A stretch of DNA of 46,532 nucleotides, from the IMG/VR virus record IMGVR_UViG_3300025645_000012, positions 1 to 46,532 of that record. The stretch is one strand, 5' to 3'. Under the pieces are notes generated by a model. That model did not search any database. It was not told where the DNA came from and saw nothing but the letters and a program-made list of their open reading frames with translations. Of this stretch, positions 1-7,274 are shown in pieces. Positions within the stretch are counted from its first letter, which is position 1. Each line of letters opens with the position of its first letter. This DNA comes from a virus. A program made the position numbers and the translations under genes.

Positions 1-127
1 CGTGTGCTTCAAGTTTAGCGGCTAACGTCTTCACTGTATCACGCGAACCGACTTCGATATCTTGCGCGTTACATAGTTCAATTAGATCGGCCTTACTCAT
101 TTGTTCGAATGCGCTTTGTTCAGCTTC
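1..127. repeat. Terminal direct repeat, left copy
   Basis: The first 127 bases are identical to bases 46406-46532. Both copies lie inside one coding sequence, so the window ends are arbitrary cuts of a circle rather than a functional end. An exact 127-base overlap is what a de Bruijn assembler run at k=127 leaves on a circular contig. A real short terminal repeat of the virion DNA is the less likely alternative. Confidence 0.95.
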
Positions 128-340
128 GTCAACAACTGGAGCGTTCGCATCGTCGTCACATTCAACAACTAACGACCCGTCAGCGATCAACGCTTTAACG
201 AATGAGTTATCACATAAAATGTTAGGCACTTCAACCGATGGGTTGTCACCTGGTTTAACCTGATAGGCTTCCGAACGTGTTCCGTTCTCAAACTTACCAT
301 TGATAGTGATCAGTCGTGCGATTGTGTTTCTTAATAACAT
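1..340 (-). CDS. HeH/SAP-like small structural protein (N-terminal 113 codons; wraps to 46398)
   Basis: The gene starts at ATG 340 (SD GAGGG nine bases upstream) and runs off the left edge; across the circle join it ends with TAA at 46398, giving 115 aa. The C-terminal 35 residues (MSKADLIELCNAQDIEV...TVKTLAAKLEAH) have the two-helix pattern of HeH/LEM-like or Rho-N-like domains that end many phage head proteins. It lies downstream of the capsid gene and upstream of small virion proteins, so a head or head-tail connection role is likely. The capsid transcript has a terminator at 1183-1205, and the antisense HNH gene 555-1184 now separates this gene from the capsid. Function is inferred from position; the domain call is by eye. 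Confidence 0.7.
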   Translation of the reverse strand, partial: MLLRNTIARLITINGKFENGTRSEAYQVKPGDNPSVEVPNILCDNSFVKALIADGSLVVECDDDANAPVVDEAEQSAFEQMSKADLIELCNAQDIEVGSRDTVKTLAAKLEAH

Positions 341-554
341 GATATTAGCCCTCGGCCCATTAATTAAATTGAGCCGCCCCGGTACAGTGGGCCTTCTGTA
401 TCGTTCCGAAGCGGCTACCAACAATATTAACACTATTGACATTAATCGCGCAAGTTTGTTACTGTGAGTTTGCGGATAGAACGGCCATTCGAAAAGCATC
501 TAGTCAATGCCTTCCGCAACATTTCTCGACTACCTTACGACTAAGGACCTCAAA

Positions 555-1184
555 ATGAAAATCATTTCCCGTTCGGAAGCTAAACTGCAAAAATTAACCC
601 ATTACTTCACAGGTGTGCCGTGTAAACGCAACCATGTCGACGAGAGATATGTATCGACGAGAACTTGTGTTTCGTGTCGTAAACATCATTTCGAAAAGAA
701 CAGTAACTGCCCTAACATTAACGAAAGGGAAAAAGCTAGACAACGTACCGACGAATACAGACGTAAAGTGAACGAGAGAAGGCGCACCGAAGAATACAAG
801 ATAAAAGCAGAAGTATATCGTAGAAATAACAACGATAAAATAAACGAGACAAGGCGTAATTATTATCACAATAATGAAAATTTCAGAATGTCGGTAATAT
901 GTAGGTCTATGTTGGGAAGGGTATTGAACCTAAGTGGCAATACTAAAAAAAGAGGGAGTTACGAAACATTAGGTTACACTGCCAGTGAATTAATTAGACA
1001 TTTAGGATCGCTGTTCACCGACGGTATGACGTGGGGTAATTACGGTGAATGGCATATCGATCACATTGTGCCCGTGTCTTGGTGGTTGAAGAACGGAGTA
1101 ACTGACCCGTCAATGGTAAACGCCCTGATAAACTTACAACCTTTGTGGGCTAAAGATAATCTAGCTAAAAGCGATAAGATATAA
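555..1184 (+). CDS. HNH homing endonuclease with N-terminal zinc module
   Basis: A 209-aa free-standing HNH endonuclease encoded opposite to the head operon into which it is inserted. I start it at ATG 555 (MKIISRSEA), which has SD AAGGA eight bases upstream and matches the start of the second HNH gene; an ATG at 507 has no SD. Residues 1-45 form a Y-F-T-G...C-x3-NH...R-Y-V...C-x2-C zinc module. The C-terminus carries the HNH core (GEWHIDHIVPVSWW, then NALINLQPLWA..N). A weak promoter (TTGACA 436-441) lies upstream. The family makes site-specific cuts and spreads its own gene. Location between capsid and HeH gene, in antisense, marks it as an insertion. AT-richer than its neighbours by eye. 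Confidence 0.85.
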   Translation: MKIISRSEAKLQKLTHYFTGVPCKRNHVDERYVSTRTCVSCRKHHFEKNSNCPNINEREKARQRTDEYRRKVNERRRTEEYKIKAEVYRRNNNDKINETRRNYYHNNENFRMSVICRSMLGRVLNLSGNTKKRGSYETLGYTASELIRHLGSLFTDGMTWGNYGEWHIDHIVPVSWWLKNGVTDPSMVNALINLQPLWAKDNLAKSDKI

Positions 1185-1205
1185 AAAAGGGCGCTTAATG
1201 CGCCC
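1183..1205 (-). terminator. Rho-independent terminator of the capsid transcript
   Basis: The 17-base hairpin GGGCGC-TTAAT-GCGCCC (1189-1205) is preceded on the plus strand by six A, which is a U-tract on the minus transcript. It lies 20 bases after the capsid stop and abuts the stop of the convergent HNH gene. The same hairpin recurs at 4079-4095 next to the other HNH gene. Confidence 0.8.
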
Positions 1206-1224
1206 AGTTACTAACGCATGCTCA

Positions 1225-2223
1225 TCAAATATGGTCGCGGTACGCACCCGAGAACACATAACGGAACTCAACACCCGAAACCTTATATTCACAAGGGACC
1301 AGGATATTAAGACCTTTCATTTGTGGAGCAAGTGCGCGCCAAGGGATAGGGTTAACCATACCTAAGTTGTCGTCGTTTAGCTCATACGCTAACATGCGAT
1401 CCCTACCACCAACACCTGCACCTCCAAGCTGTAAGCGTGGGAACACGCGTAACTGTTGACCGGTTGTCGTAGTATACAAGTTATTAAGCATGAAGAACTG
1501 CATAATAGTTGTGTCGGTGCCCGTATCCATACGACGAGACGTTAGAATGGCGTAACGAGCTGAGTCAATCGCTAACGCATTGGGTACATGCGTGTTAGCT
1601 GAGTCGATCCAAACTTTAATTAGCAGCGAGTTCATATCGTCCACTATTTCTTGACCTGTAGCGGTGGTCCAGTTAACAGTAGAGTTGTCGAGCGCTAAGT
1701 TAGGGTTATTGAATAAACCCGACATACCACGAGACGCGTCACCGAAGTAAGCTACACGCTGCGTATGTTCTTGTGAACCACGGAACGCGGCGCGACCTTT
1801 AGTGGCGTCAACTGGAATACGCAACTGTTGAGTTTTACGCAATTCGTCTAGTGAGTAGTCAAACGCGTTACCAGCGTAACCAATCGGCACAGATGTCTTG
1901 TTAGCAGATAGTGCAACAGTCGGAAGGTCGTCAGCACTTGAGCCGATGAACTTACCTAACGTCACTGCGTCGTATGAGATATAATCCCACGAATCAGCCC
2001 ACTCGGGTACGTTGGTATTAACCGGCACCATTTCTGCGAAATTGATATTAGTGTATTTAGCTTCGTAAATCTTAGCTTCAAGATTGGTGAGCTGGGAAAC
2101 GTAAAAACCCATGCCGTCATCCATTGTCGGAAGGTTATCGCGGAACGTCACGGTGTGACCTGCTGCAAAACCTAACTGCGGATATTCTGCGTCTAATACG
2201 ACGCTAATAAGATTCTTTTGCAT
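1225..2223 (-). CDS. Major capsid protein, DUF2184 family
   Basis: A 332-aa protein resembling the DUF2184 major capsid family (HK97 fold): N-terminal long helical/extended arm, a central stretch VPIGYAGNAFDYSLDELRK, then GDASRGMSGLFNNPNL and the C-terminal NPIPWRALAPQMKGLNILVP...Y. Length is normal for the family. It is the last of the minus-strand genes cement-capsid and is followed by a terminator. I favour ATG 2223 because SD AGGTGG lies five bases upstream; GTG 2232 would overlap the cement stop by eight bases and adds three residues. It would form the icosahedral shell after scaffold removal by the upstream protease. Confidence 0.88.
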   Translation of the reverse strand: MQKNLISVVLDAEYPQLGFAAGHTVTFRDNLPTMDDGMGFYVSQLTNLEAKIYEAKYTNINFAEMVPVNTNVPEWADSWDYISYDAVTLGKFIGSSADDLPTVALSANKTSVPIGYAGNAFDYSLDELRKTQQLRIPVDATKGRAAFRGSQEHTQRVAYFGDASRGMSGLFNNPNLALDNSTVNWTTATGQEIVDDMNSLLIKVWIDSANTHVPNALAIDSARYAILTSRRMDTGTDTTIMQFFMLNNLYTTTTGQQLRVFPRLQLGGAGVGGRDRMLAYELNDDNLGMVNPIPWRALAPQMKGLNILVPCEYKVSGVEFRYVFSGAYRDHI

Positions 2224-2224
2224 G

Positions 2225-2707
2225 TTAGCCACCTAAACCTAATGAAATTTTAACCAGCGAACCGGCTGCGCCACCACTTGTGAATTTAGCGTTAGGTAAT
2301 AGAACACCTAATGTTACACCTGTACCGACAATACCTGAGAAGTCACCAGCACCGGTCGCACCGACACGTAAATACACAGGTGCGTCTTTGGCTACAGTGT
2401 CGAGCACAGTTACCCAGATTTCACCGTGTGTTACTACGGTCATGTCGTAGTTAGCGACAGCGCCCGATTCGGTAGCTGTACGTGCGCGGTTTAATTCGTA
2501 TTTAACAACACCGTTAAATTGCGCTGCTGTTGATGCTGGCACGGGTAGTTTCGCGCCGTCTTCACCGTCGGTCACAACACCTTTACCGTAAGCGATGCCA
2601 ACGGTGCCTTTGTTTAGTTTCGATACTGCGTTACAAAGCTGTAGACTTGTAACTTGACCAGCGTACGCTACGCCATGGTCGATTGCATTGCCACCTAATA
2701 CGGCCAT
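2225..2707 (-). CDS. Capsid decoration/cement protein (DUF2190-like)
   Basis: A 160-aa protein rich in Gly, Ala, Val and Thr, with short beta-type blocks (GEIWVTVLDTVAKDAPVYLR) typical of small structural cement proteins that trim capsid capsomers in the DUF2190/gp24-like group. ATG 2707 has SD AAGGAG nine bases upstream. It sits between the protease-scaffold and the capsid gene, the normal place for a decoration protein, with only three bases to the protease stop and contact with the capsid start. No catalytic motif is visible. Assignment to decoration rests on family look and position. Confidence 0.7.
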   Translation of the reverse strand: MAVLGGNAIDHGVAYAGQVTSLQLCNAVSKLNKGTVGIAYGKGVVTDGEDGAKLPVPASTAAQFNGVVKYELNRARTATESGAVANYDMTVVTHGEIWVTVLDTVAKDAPVYLRVGATGAGDFSGIVGTGVTLGVLLPNAKFTSGGAAGSLVKISLGLGG

Positions 2708-2710
2708 GAC

Positions 2711-3247
2711 TTACGCTCCTTTCCAAGCATCGGCTTGAGATTGTTTAAACGATTGATATGCGTTCGGTTTCGGTTCGGCTTTATCCGTAACATCACGAGC
2801 GGCATCTTTAGCGAATTGTGAAAGCTGATCTGGCGCTGGTTGCTGCGTGCCGATATCTTCTAACGCTGCATCGAATGACGCTTGAACGTACACATCAGAT
2901 TTATCAGCCCAATCGACGGTAGGTCGTTTGGCTTTCAACGCTTCACGTTGAATCGTCATTGTGTCGACACTGTCACACTTGAACGAGTCGCCAACGATTT
3001 TAACGGCGTTGGTGCGTACCGCTGCGATGGCTTCGACACGTTCCGCGATTGCTGCGTCAGTGGTCTTCGCTTTTTCGGCTTCAAGTTCTTCTTCGGCTTT
3101 GTCAGCTTTCGCTTCGGCTTTGTCAGCTTTCGCTTCGGCGTCCTTTACTTTTTGGGCAGCTTCTTTCATTGCGTCAGTGACGAGCTTTGCGGCCGCCTCG
3201 TCTGCAACTTCAAGCGACTGTCCAGAATCAAGTATTACTTTGATCAT
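2711..3247 (-). CDS. Scaffold protein from internal start in the protease gene
   Basis: In-frame ATG at 3247 is preceded by AAGGAG with eight bases spacing, the best ribosome site in this gene. Initiation there gives a 178-aa protein containing only the coiled-coil scaffold (MIKVILDSGQSLEVADEAAAK onward). Lambda C/Nu3 and related protease-scaffold genes use the same nested arrangement to make scaffold in excess over protease. The SD and start are seen directly; expression is inferred. Confidence 0.65.
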   Translation of the reverse strand: MIKVILDSGQSLEVADEAAAKLVTDAMKEAAQKVKDAEAKADKAEAKADKAEEELEAEKAKTTDAAIAERVEAIAAVRTNAVKIVGDSFKCDSVDTMTIQREALKAKRPTVDWADKSDVYVQASFDAALEDIGTQQPAPDQLSQFAKDAARDVTDKAEPKPNAYQSFKQSQADAWKGA

Positions 3248-3823
3248 GGTAGTTACTCCTTGGTTGTCGTCGATACGGACTTGTGCGCCGCCACGACCGC
3301 GTTTAACAATTGCGACATGGTTGACATCAATTCCGGTTTGTTTAAATTCGTATGATTCACCTGTGTCAGTCGTTCCGTTCTCTTGAACGTACACGGCGGT
3401 ATAACCTGGTGATAATTGTGATTTGCCCGACTCGACATCGGCGATAGCTTGCGCGTCTTTGATGATTAATTCCACATCAACGAAGTCGCCAGATTGCGTC
3501 GCACCGATAACGTGACCGACGCTCGTCGATTTGTACGTTTTGGCGTCTACCATTGCCGACGGATGGTCGTTCGTTACGTCGACGTTAGCGTATGACGTTA
3601 GCGAGTCGGTGTTGAACACTTCGTCGGCTGGACGATAGACGTTAACAACATCATTCGGGGCGCGGTCGGTTAGACCTAGTTCGGACGCGAGGTATTGATA
3701 AACACCGGTTCGAGCCGCTTTACCTTTGACACGCAAAAAACCGTTGTCAGTGTAAACACGTGATGACGGTGCAAAATCGAACGTATCGCTAATAATGATG
3801 TGTTTCAAACGCTCTGTCTCCAA
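2711..3823 (-). CDS. Prohead protease fused to scaffold (DUF2213)
   Basis: A protein of up to 370 aa. Residues about 1-185 are the DUF2213 head-maturation protease: VTNDHPSAMV near residue 85, LSPGYTAVY near 137 and NHVAIVKRGRGG near 168 supply the His/Ser region. Residues about 193-370 form a charged coiled coil (KVKDAEAKADKAEAKADKAEEELEAEKAK) and a helical tail, the scaffold part. The protease would cut scaffold and itself during prohead maturation. The first codon is doubtful: TTG 3823 is the long form, but TTG 3808 has GGAG at good spacing. An internal SD and ATG at 3247 open the scaffold alone. Confidence 0.83.
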   Translation of the reverse strand: METERLKHIIISDTFDFAPSSRVYTDNGFLRVKGKAARTGVYQYLASELGLTDRAPNDVVNVYRPADEVFNTDSLTSYANVDVTNDHPSAMVDAKTYKSTSVGHVIGATQSGDFVDVELIIKDAQAIADVESGKSQLSPGYTAVYVQENGTTDTGESYEFKQTGIDVNHVAIVKRGRGGAQVRIDDNQGVTTMIKVILDSGQSLEVADEAAAKLVTDAMKEAAQKVKDAEAKADKAEAKADKAEEELEAEKAKTTDAAIAERVEAIAAVRTNAVKIVGDSFKCDSVDTMTIQREALKAKRPTVDWADKSDVYVQASFDAALEDIGTQQPAPDQLSQFAKDAARDVTDKAEPKPNAYQSFKQSQADAWKGA

Positions 3824-3875
3824 AGCAAAAAAGGTGCTACGTATTGTCGTTAGTATAACGTAATCGTTAAACGTG

Positions 3876-3918
3876 TTGCAAACTATAAATTAATGGTATA
3901 TATTGACGCTATTGTCAA
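3876..3918 (+). promoter_or_regulatory. Promoter with TTGAC-N6-GTCAA operator-like repeat
   Basis: -35 TTGCAA (3876-3881), 17-base spacer, -10 TATATT (3899-3904). Immediately downstream is the inverted repeat TTGAC-gctatt-GTCAA (3903-3918), where a repressor would cover the start site. It precedes the 44-aa ORF at 3939. The same repeat appears at 13211, 37393 and 42585 and in weaker form at 17139, 20924 and 34346. Confidence 0.6.
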
Positions 3919-3938
3919 TCAAATAAAGGTAGAAGGAT

Positions 3939-4073
3939 ATGAAAACTTGGTACGCTAAGAAGCGCGACGAGATGTATCACGCTTATCAAGCCGCTTTAGA
4001 ACTTGAAGAAATGGACAAAGCGGAACGACTTTTCAAAGAATATGAACGTTACGTTAAAATGGCTAACGCTTAA
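3939..4073 (+). CDS. Small charged protein (44 aa), unknown
   Basis: ATG 3939 with SD AGAAGGA two bases upstream of the TAT before the start, its own promoter-operator (3876-3918) and a terminator right after the stop (4079-4099), make this a self-contained one-gene unit on the plus strand inside the minus-strand head operon. The 44-aa product (MKTWYAKKRDEMYHAYQAAL...) is a helical, highly charged peptide with no membrane segment or Cys. I do not recognise it. As an early-type unit with an operator it could be a host-takeover or regulatory peptide. Confidence 0.65.
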   Translation: MKTWYAKKRDEMYHAYQAALELEEMDKAERLFKEYERYVKMANA

Positions 4074-4078
4074 CACTG

Positions 4079-4099
4079 GGGCGCTTAATGCGCCCTTTT
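4079..4099 (+). terminator. Rho-independent terminator after the 44-aa gene
   Basis: Hairpin GGGCGC-TTAAT-GCGCCC (4079-4095) followed by TTTT (4096-4099) on the plus strand. It is identical in stem and loop to the hairpin at 1189-1205. On the minus strand it directly follows the stop of the HNH gene 4099-4941 but has no U-tract in that direction. Confidence 0.75.
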
Positions 4100-4941
4100 C
4101 ATATTAATTTGTTGGACTTCTTTAAATTATCCCCTGCCCACAAAGGTTGTAAGTTTATTAACGCGTTTATCTGTGACGGGTCGGTTATTCCATTTTCCAA
4201 CCACCACGATACGGGTACGATATGATCAATGTGCCATTCCCCGTGATTTTCCCACGTCATACCTTCAGTAAATAAAGACTCCAAGTGATCTTTAAGTTCG
4301 ACAATAGTGTACTCGAGATATTCTAGCGTTTTTAGTTTTTTCTTTTTACCCGTGAGTTTACATATTCTTTTCACCATACCGGACATGGATTCCCTAACTA
4401 TGAAATCAGCGTCACCATTCGCACGCTGTGAACGTCTGGTTTCGTTTCTCTTATCGTAGGTTTTACGAATCGATAGGGCGTTCTTAACGGGGTTGTTTTT
4501 AGCCCATTGTTTTTTAATGTTGTTAGATTTAGTCCTGTTGTTTTTAGCCCATTCATTAGCTTTCATCGTAGACGCAAGTGACTTTTCATCGTCGTATGTC
4601 TCAAAATGATATTCTTTCGAACAATGAACACATGACGAGTTGACAACACTCCTGAATGCTATATGACCCCTAATACATTCATTACGCGTGAAATAATATT
4701 TAAGACCTAAACTTATAGCTTCTTTTCTAGATATGACATCACCCGTAAAAAACTGAGTAAAATGTAATGGTGTGACAACGGAACGTTTAATTACATTCTC
4801 TCGGTCGTTTAGTTTCTTACATGTCACACAAGTTCTACCGATTACGTTACGTTCAACAACGTGACCGTGCTTGCAAGTTTTACCTGTGAAATAAGTTTTA
4901 AGACCTTTCGCAATAGCGTCGTCGCGGGAAATGATTTGCAT
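4099..4941 (-). CDS. HNH homing endonuclease with two zinc modules
   Basis: A 280-aa HNH endonuclease, co-directional with the head genes and lying between MuF and the protease. ATG 4941 (MQIISRDDA) has GGTGG upstream; the open frame continues to a TTG at 5031 without an SD. Two tandem modules of the form ISR-x-A...Y-F-T...C-x2-GH...R...V...C-x2-C occupy residues about 1-43 and 64-108, a basic linker follows, and the HNH core GEWHIDHIVPVSWW...INALINLQPLWA..NL is at the C-terminus. It is paralogous to the gene at 555-1184 over the nuclease and zinc parts. Likely an invasive, self-spreading gene. Confidence 0.85.
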   Translation of the reverse strand: MQIISRDDAIAKGLKTYFTGKTCKHGHVVERNVIGRTCVTCKKLNDRENVIKRSVVTPLHFTQFFTGDVISRKEAISLGLKYYFTRNECIRGHIAFRSVVNSSCVHCSKEYHFETYDDEKSLASTMKANEWAKNNRTKSNNIKKQWAKNNPVKNALSIRKTYDKRNETRRSQRANGDADFIVRESMSGMVKRICKLTGKKKKLKTLEYLEYTIVELKDHLESLFTEGMTWENHGEWHIDHIVPVSWWLENGITDPSQINALINLQPLWAGDNLKKSNKLI

Positions 4942-5038
4942 AATAACCACCGTAGAGTAGTTGCGTAGAATTGAAAGGATTGTGGCGATCGGTTCTACGT
5001 TCCGACGTTCCCCCGCTAAAGGTAGCCACAATTTTATT

Positions 5039-5926
5039 TTAACGTTTTACGCTTGGATTAGTCAAACCTTTACGTTGATTCTCTTTAACTTCTTCTTCCG
5101 ACACTGGAATCATCACACATCGGCATTGTATTGGTTCACCCGGTAATTGGGGTAAGTTCTGATCAACTACTGGTGGATTGTCAAATCGATATACGCCGTT
5201 ACCGTAAGCTGTTATGCGTTTTGAAACGTCTTCGTGACGGTCACGGACGCGCTCGTCGTTGGACGTTTGCCACTTGAAATACTTAAACCCAGCATCTTTA
5301 ATTCGCATCGACGCTAAGTTTGAATTAATTTTATTAGCCTGGTCTCTCGCAATCATCTTAGCGCGCCGTTCCGTAACGCCTAGTTGTTGTTGCAGTGACT
5401 TAGCAATTGAAGCGGGACGACCACCAGCGCGAACGTTTGTCATCACGATTGATTCGACTTGCGTCAAATACTGGTCTGGTATTGATTGTATTAATCGCAC
5501 ATTATCAGCTATCGACGCCTGTACGTATTCGCTCAATTGCTGCGAGTCCGAATAGATGTTAATACCGAGGTCGCGTTCCGTGCGTCTCAAATTTGACGTG
5601 TTAGCTGTGTTAACAAACCGACGCGCTATGTCGATAGCTAACGCTTGAAACTGTGGCGACGAATAACGTTCACGAACCGTTCTCAACGCAGCGGTAAGCA
5701 CGTCGACCCACGAGTCGAGTGTCATAGCTGCGTCACGTTGATATTCGGGCGCCAGGTTACGTACGGTAGTCATCACCGTCGAATTAACGTCACGGTTAAC
5801 CGACCGTACTATTCGCTGTAACTCGACGTTGTACGACATGCCGTTCGATACGTCTTGTCGTACACCTTTCGGTTTGCGCTTGGTCGACACGTTAAGCTGT
5901 TGTTGAAGTAGTTCGGCGCTATTCAT
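5039..5926 (-). CDS. MuF-like head morphogenesis protein (SPP1 gp7 family)
   Basis: A 295-aa minor head protein. Helical N-terminal two thirds, then the MuF C-terminal domain: KYFKWQTSNDERVRDRHED, GNGVYRFDNPP and GEPIQCRCVMIPV, which contains the conserved W-x-T-S-x-D-E-R-V-R-D-x-H and Q-C-R-C signatures. Such proteins sit on the portal inside the head and may be ejected with DNA. I start at ATG 5926, which overlaps the portal stop by eight bases; a TTG at 5935 would add three residues. Neither has a strong SD, so coupling to portal translation is likely. Confidence 0.85.
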   Translation of the reverse strand: MNSAELLQQQLNVSTKRKPKGVRQDVSNGMSYNVELQRIVRSVNRDVNSTVMTTVRNLAPEYQRDAAMTLDSWVDVLTAALRTVRERYSSPQFQALAIDIARRFVNTANTSNLRRTERDLGINIYSDSQQLSEYVQASIADNVRLIQSIPDQYLTQVESIVMTNVRAGGRPASIAKSLQQQLGVTERRAKMIARDQANKINSNLASMRIKDAGFKYFKWQTSNDERVRDRHEDVSKRITAYGNGVYRFDNPPVVDQNLPQLPGEPIQCRCVMIPVSEEEVKENQRKGLTNPSVKR

Positions 5927-7274
5927 TCTGTTCAACGTAGTTAGCCGCGTAAGCTATCGGGTCGTTTTCGTCGACAGGTTCGTCGAACATATTACCTTCT
6001 TCGAGCGATTCGAGTTCGTCGAGTTCGTCCTCGTCGTATTGGTATTCTTCGTTAGCTTGTAGTTCGCGCATAATTTGCGACTTTTGAACGATACCGGCTT
6101 CGAGGTATGACAAATGTTTCTGTGACCGTAACTGCTCGGCCTGTGCGTTTTGTAGGTCGTCTGGTAACGATAGCGGATTCCACACATAATCAAACGTCTC
6201 GGGCCATACACCTAACGCGCTACGTACCATTACTTCGTCGAGCGTTCGCATCGGTTCGGCTAAGTACGCACGCTGACCAGCACGTATCGAATTGTTATAA
6301 TTCTTGTCGTCACCTTCACCCGTTGCGTTCATTCCCTTGGCGCTAGTGCCGAACATACGCGTAACGGGAATATCAGCCGCGCCGCTAATCCACGTCATGA
6401 ACTGTTCAATGATTGGAGCGACACCGGACAAGTTTAACGTCATACGGTCCAATTTCTCGTCACCGTCGAGTAACGCCATTTGGATGCTAGATTTCATCAA
6501 ACTAAACAGTTCGTAACGTTTAATAATCGCGTCGTCTTGGTCGGTGCTTAACTCGTCGGTCAACCCTTCACGTGTTATCACATCGATGTTCGCTTCCTGC
6601 ATTAACTCGGATATACCGTCTTTGGCCGCGACCATGTCGGTGATATCTTCGATACATTTACGTAATACCGAATCGCCCCAGCCTTGAGTTTGCGCCATTT
6701 GACGAAGTGGCAAACGCTCGCCGACGAAACGAGCAAAGTGTGAGTGGTGAACTTGCATCGAGCCGCCACGCACGCTGTAAAACTCTGGCTTGAGGTAATT
6801 CGACGCGAGCACGTCCCAAGTGTTAATCGTCTGCGCTGACATGTCGAAACGGTCCAACACGATAAGACGTTTCAAGTCACCTTTGCGGATAAGTTCGGGA
6901 CGTAACGGTTTTGTTAGGTCTTGATTTGTGATCATCAATATGCCGGCACCACCGTACAATCGCGCCCAGCTTGTAGCCTCTTGCACCAGGTTCGGTAATA
7001 GTAATTGATGTTCGAGCGCTTCAATATCTTCCGCGCCGTCACACTTGATGCGTCTCCATTCGCGCGTCATGTCTTCGGCTGGAATGTCACAAATCTTTCG
7101 AGCGATCCAATTCGTCTGATACGCCGCGTCGAGTTGTGCCCAATCGTTGAGGACCGCGTATTGCCAAGTATTATACGAACGCTTCGATTTGTTCGTACCG
7201 AGACCGGTCATAACGTTGGTTAACCCGTCGAGGTTCGTCAACGGTGGCGGGGCGATCGGTACGATGTCAGTCAT
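5919..7274 (-). CDS. Portal protein, DUF1073 family
   Basis: A 451-aa protein of the DUF1073 (phage portal 3) group: N-terminal Y-x-x-NWIARKICDIPAEDMTREWR, the central LYGGAGILMI and HHSHFARFVGERLP blocks, and GMNATGEGDDKNYNNSIRAGQ before an acidic Asp/Glu-rich tail. It forms the dodecameric ring for DNA entry and holds TerL during packaging. Its ATG overlaps the TerL stop by one base (TAATG), so the two are translationally coupled. Length and order (TerS-TerL-portal-MuF) are normal for the lineage. Confidence 0.9.
   Translation of the reverse strand: MTDIVPIAPPPLTNLDGLTNVMTGLGTNKSKRSYNTWQYAVLNDWAQLDAAYQTNWIARKICDIPAEDMTREWRRIKCDGAEDIEALEHQLLLPNLVQEATSWARLYGGAGILMITNQDLTKPLRPELIRKGDLKRLIVLDRFDMSAQTINTWDVLASNYLKPEFYSVRGGSMQVHHSHFARFVGERLPLRQMAQTQGWGDSVLRKCIEDITDMVAAKDGISELMQEANIDVITREGLTDELSTDQDDAIIKRYELFSLMKSSIQMALLDGDEKLDRMTLNLSGVAPIIEQFMTWISGAADIPVTRMFGTSAKGMNATGEGDDKNYNNSIRAGQRAYLAEPMRTLDEVMVRSALGVWPETFDYVWNPLSLPDDLQNAQAEQLRSQKHLSYLEAGIVQKSQIMRELQANEEYQYDEDELDELESLEEGNMFDEPVDENDPIAYAANYVEQNE

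Noticed and set aside
2882-3386. Plus-strand ORFs of 141-157 aa across the protease-scaffold gene
   Set aside because: They are mirror frames of the Ala/Lys/Glu coiled-coil coding sequence and lack SD sites.
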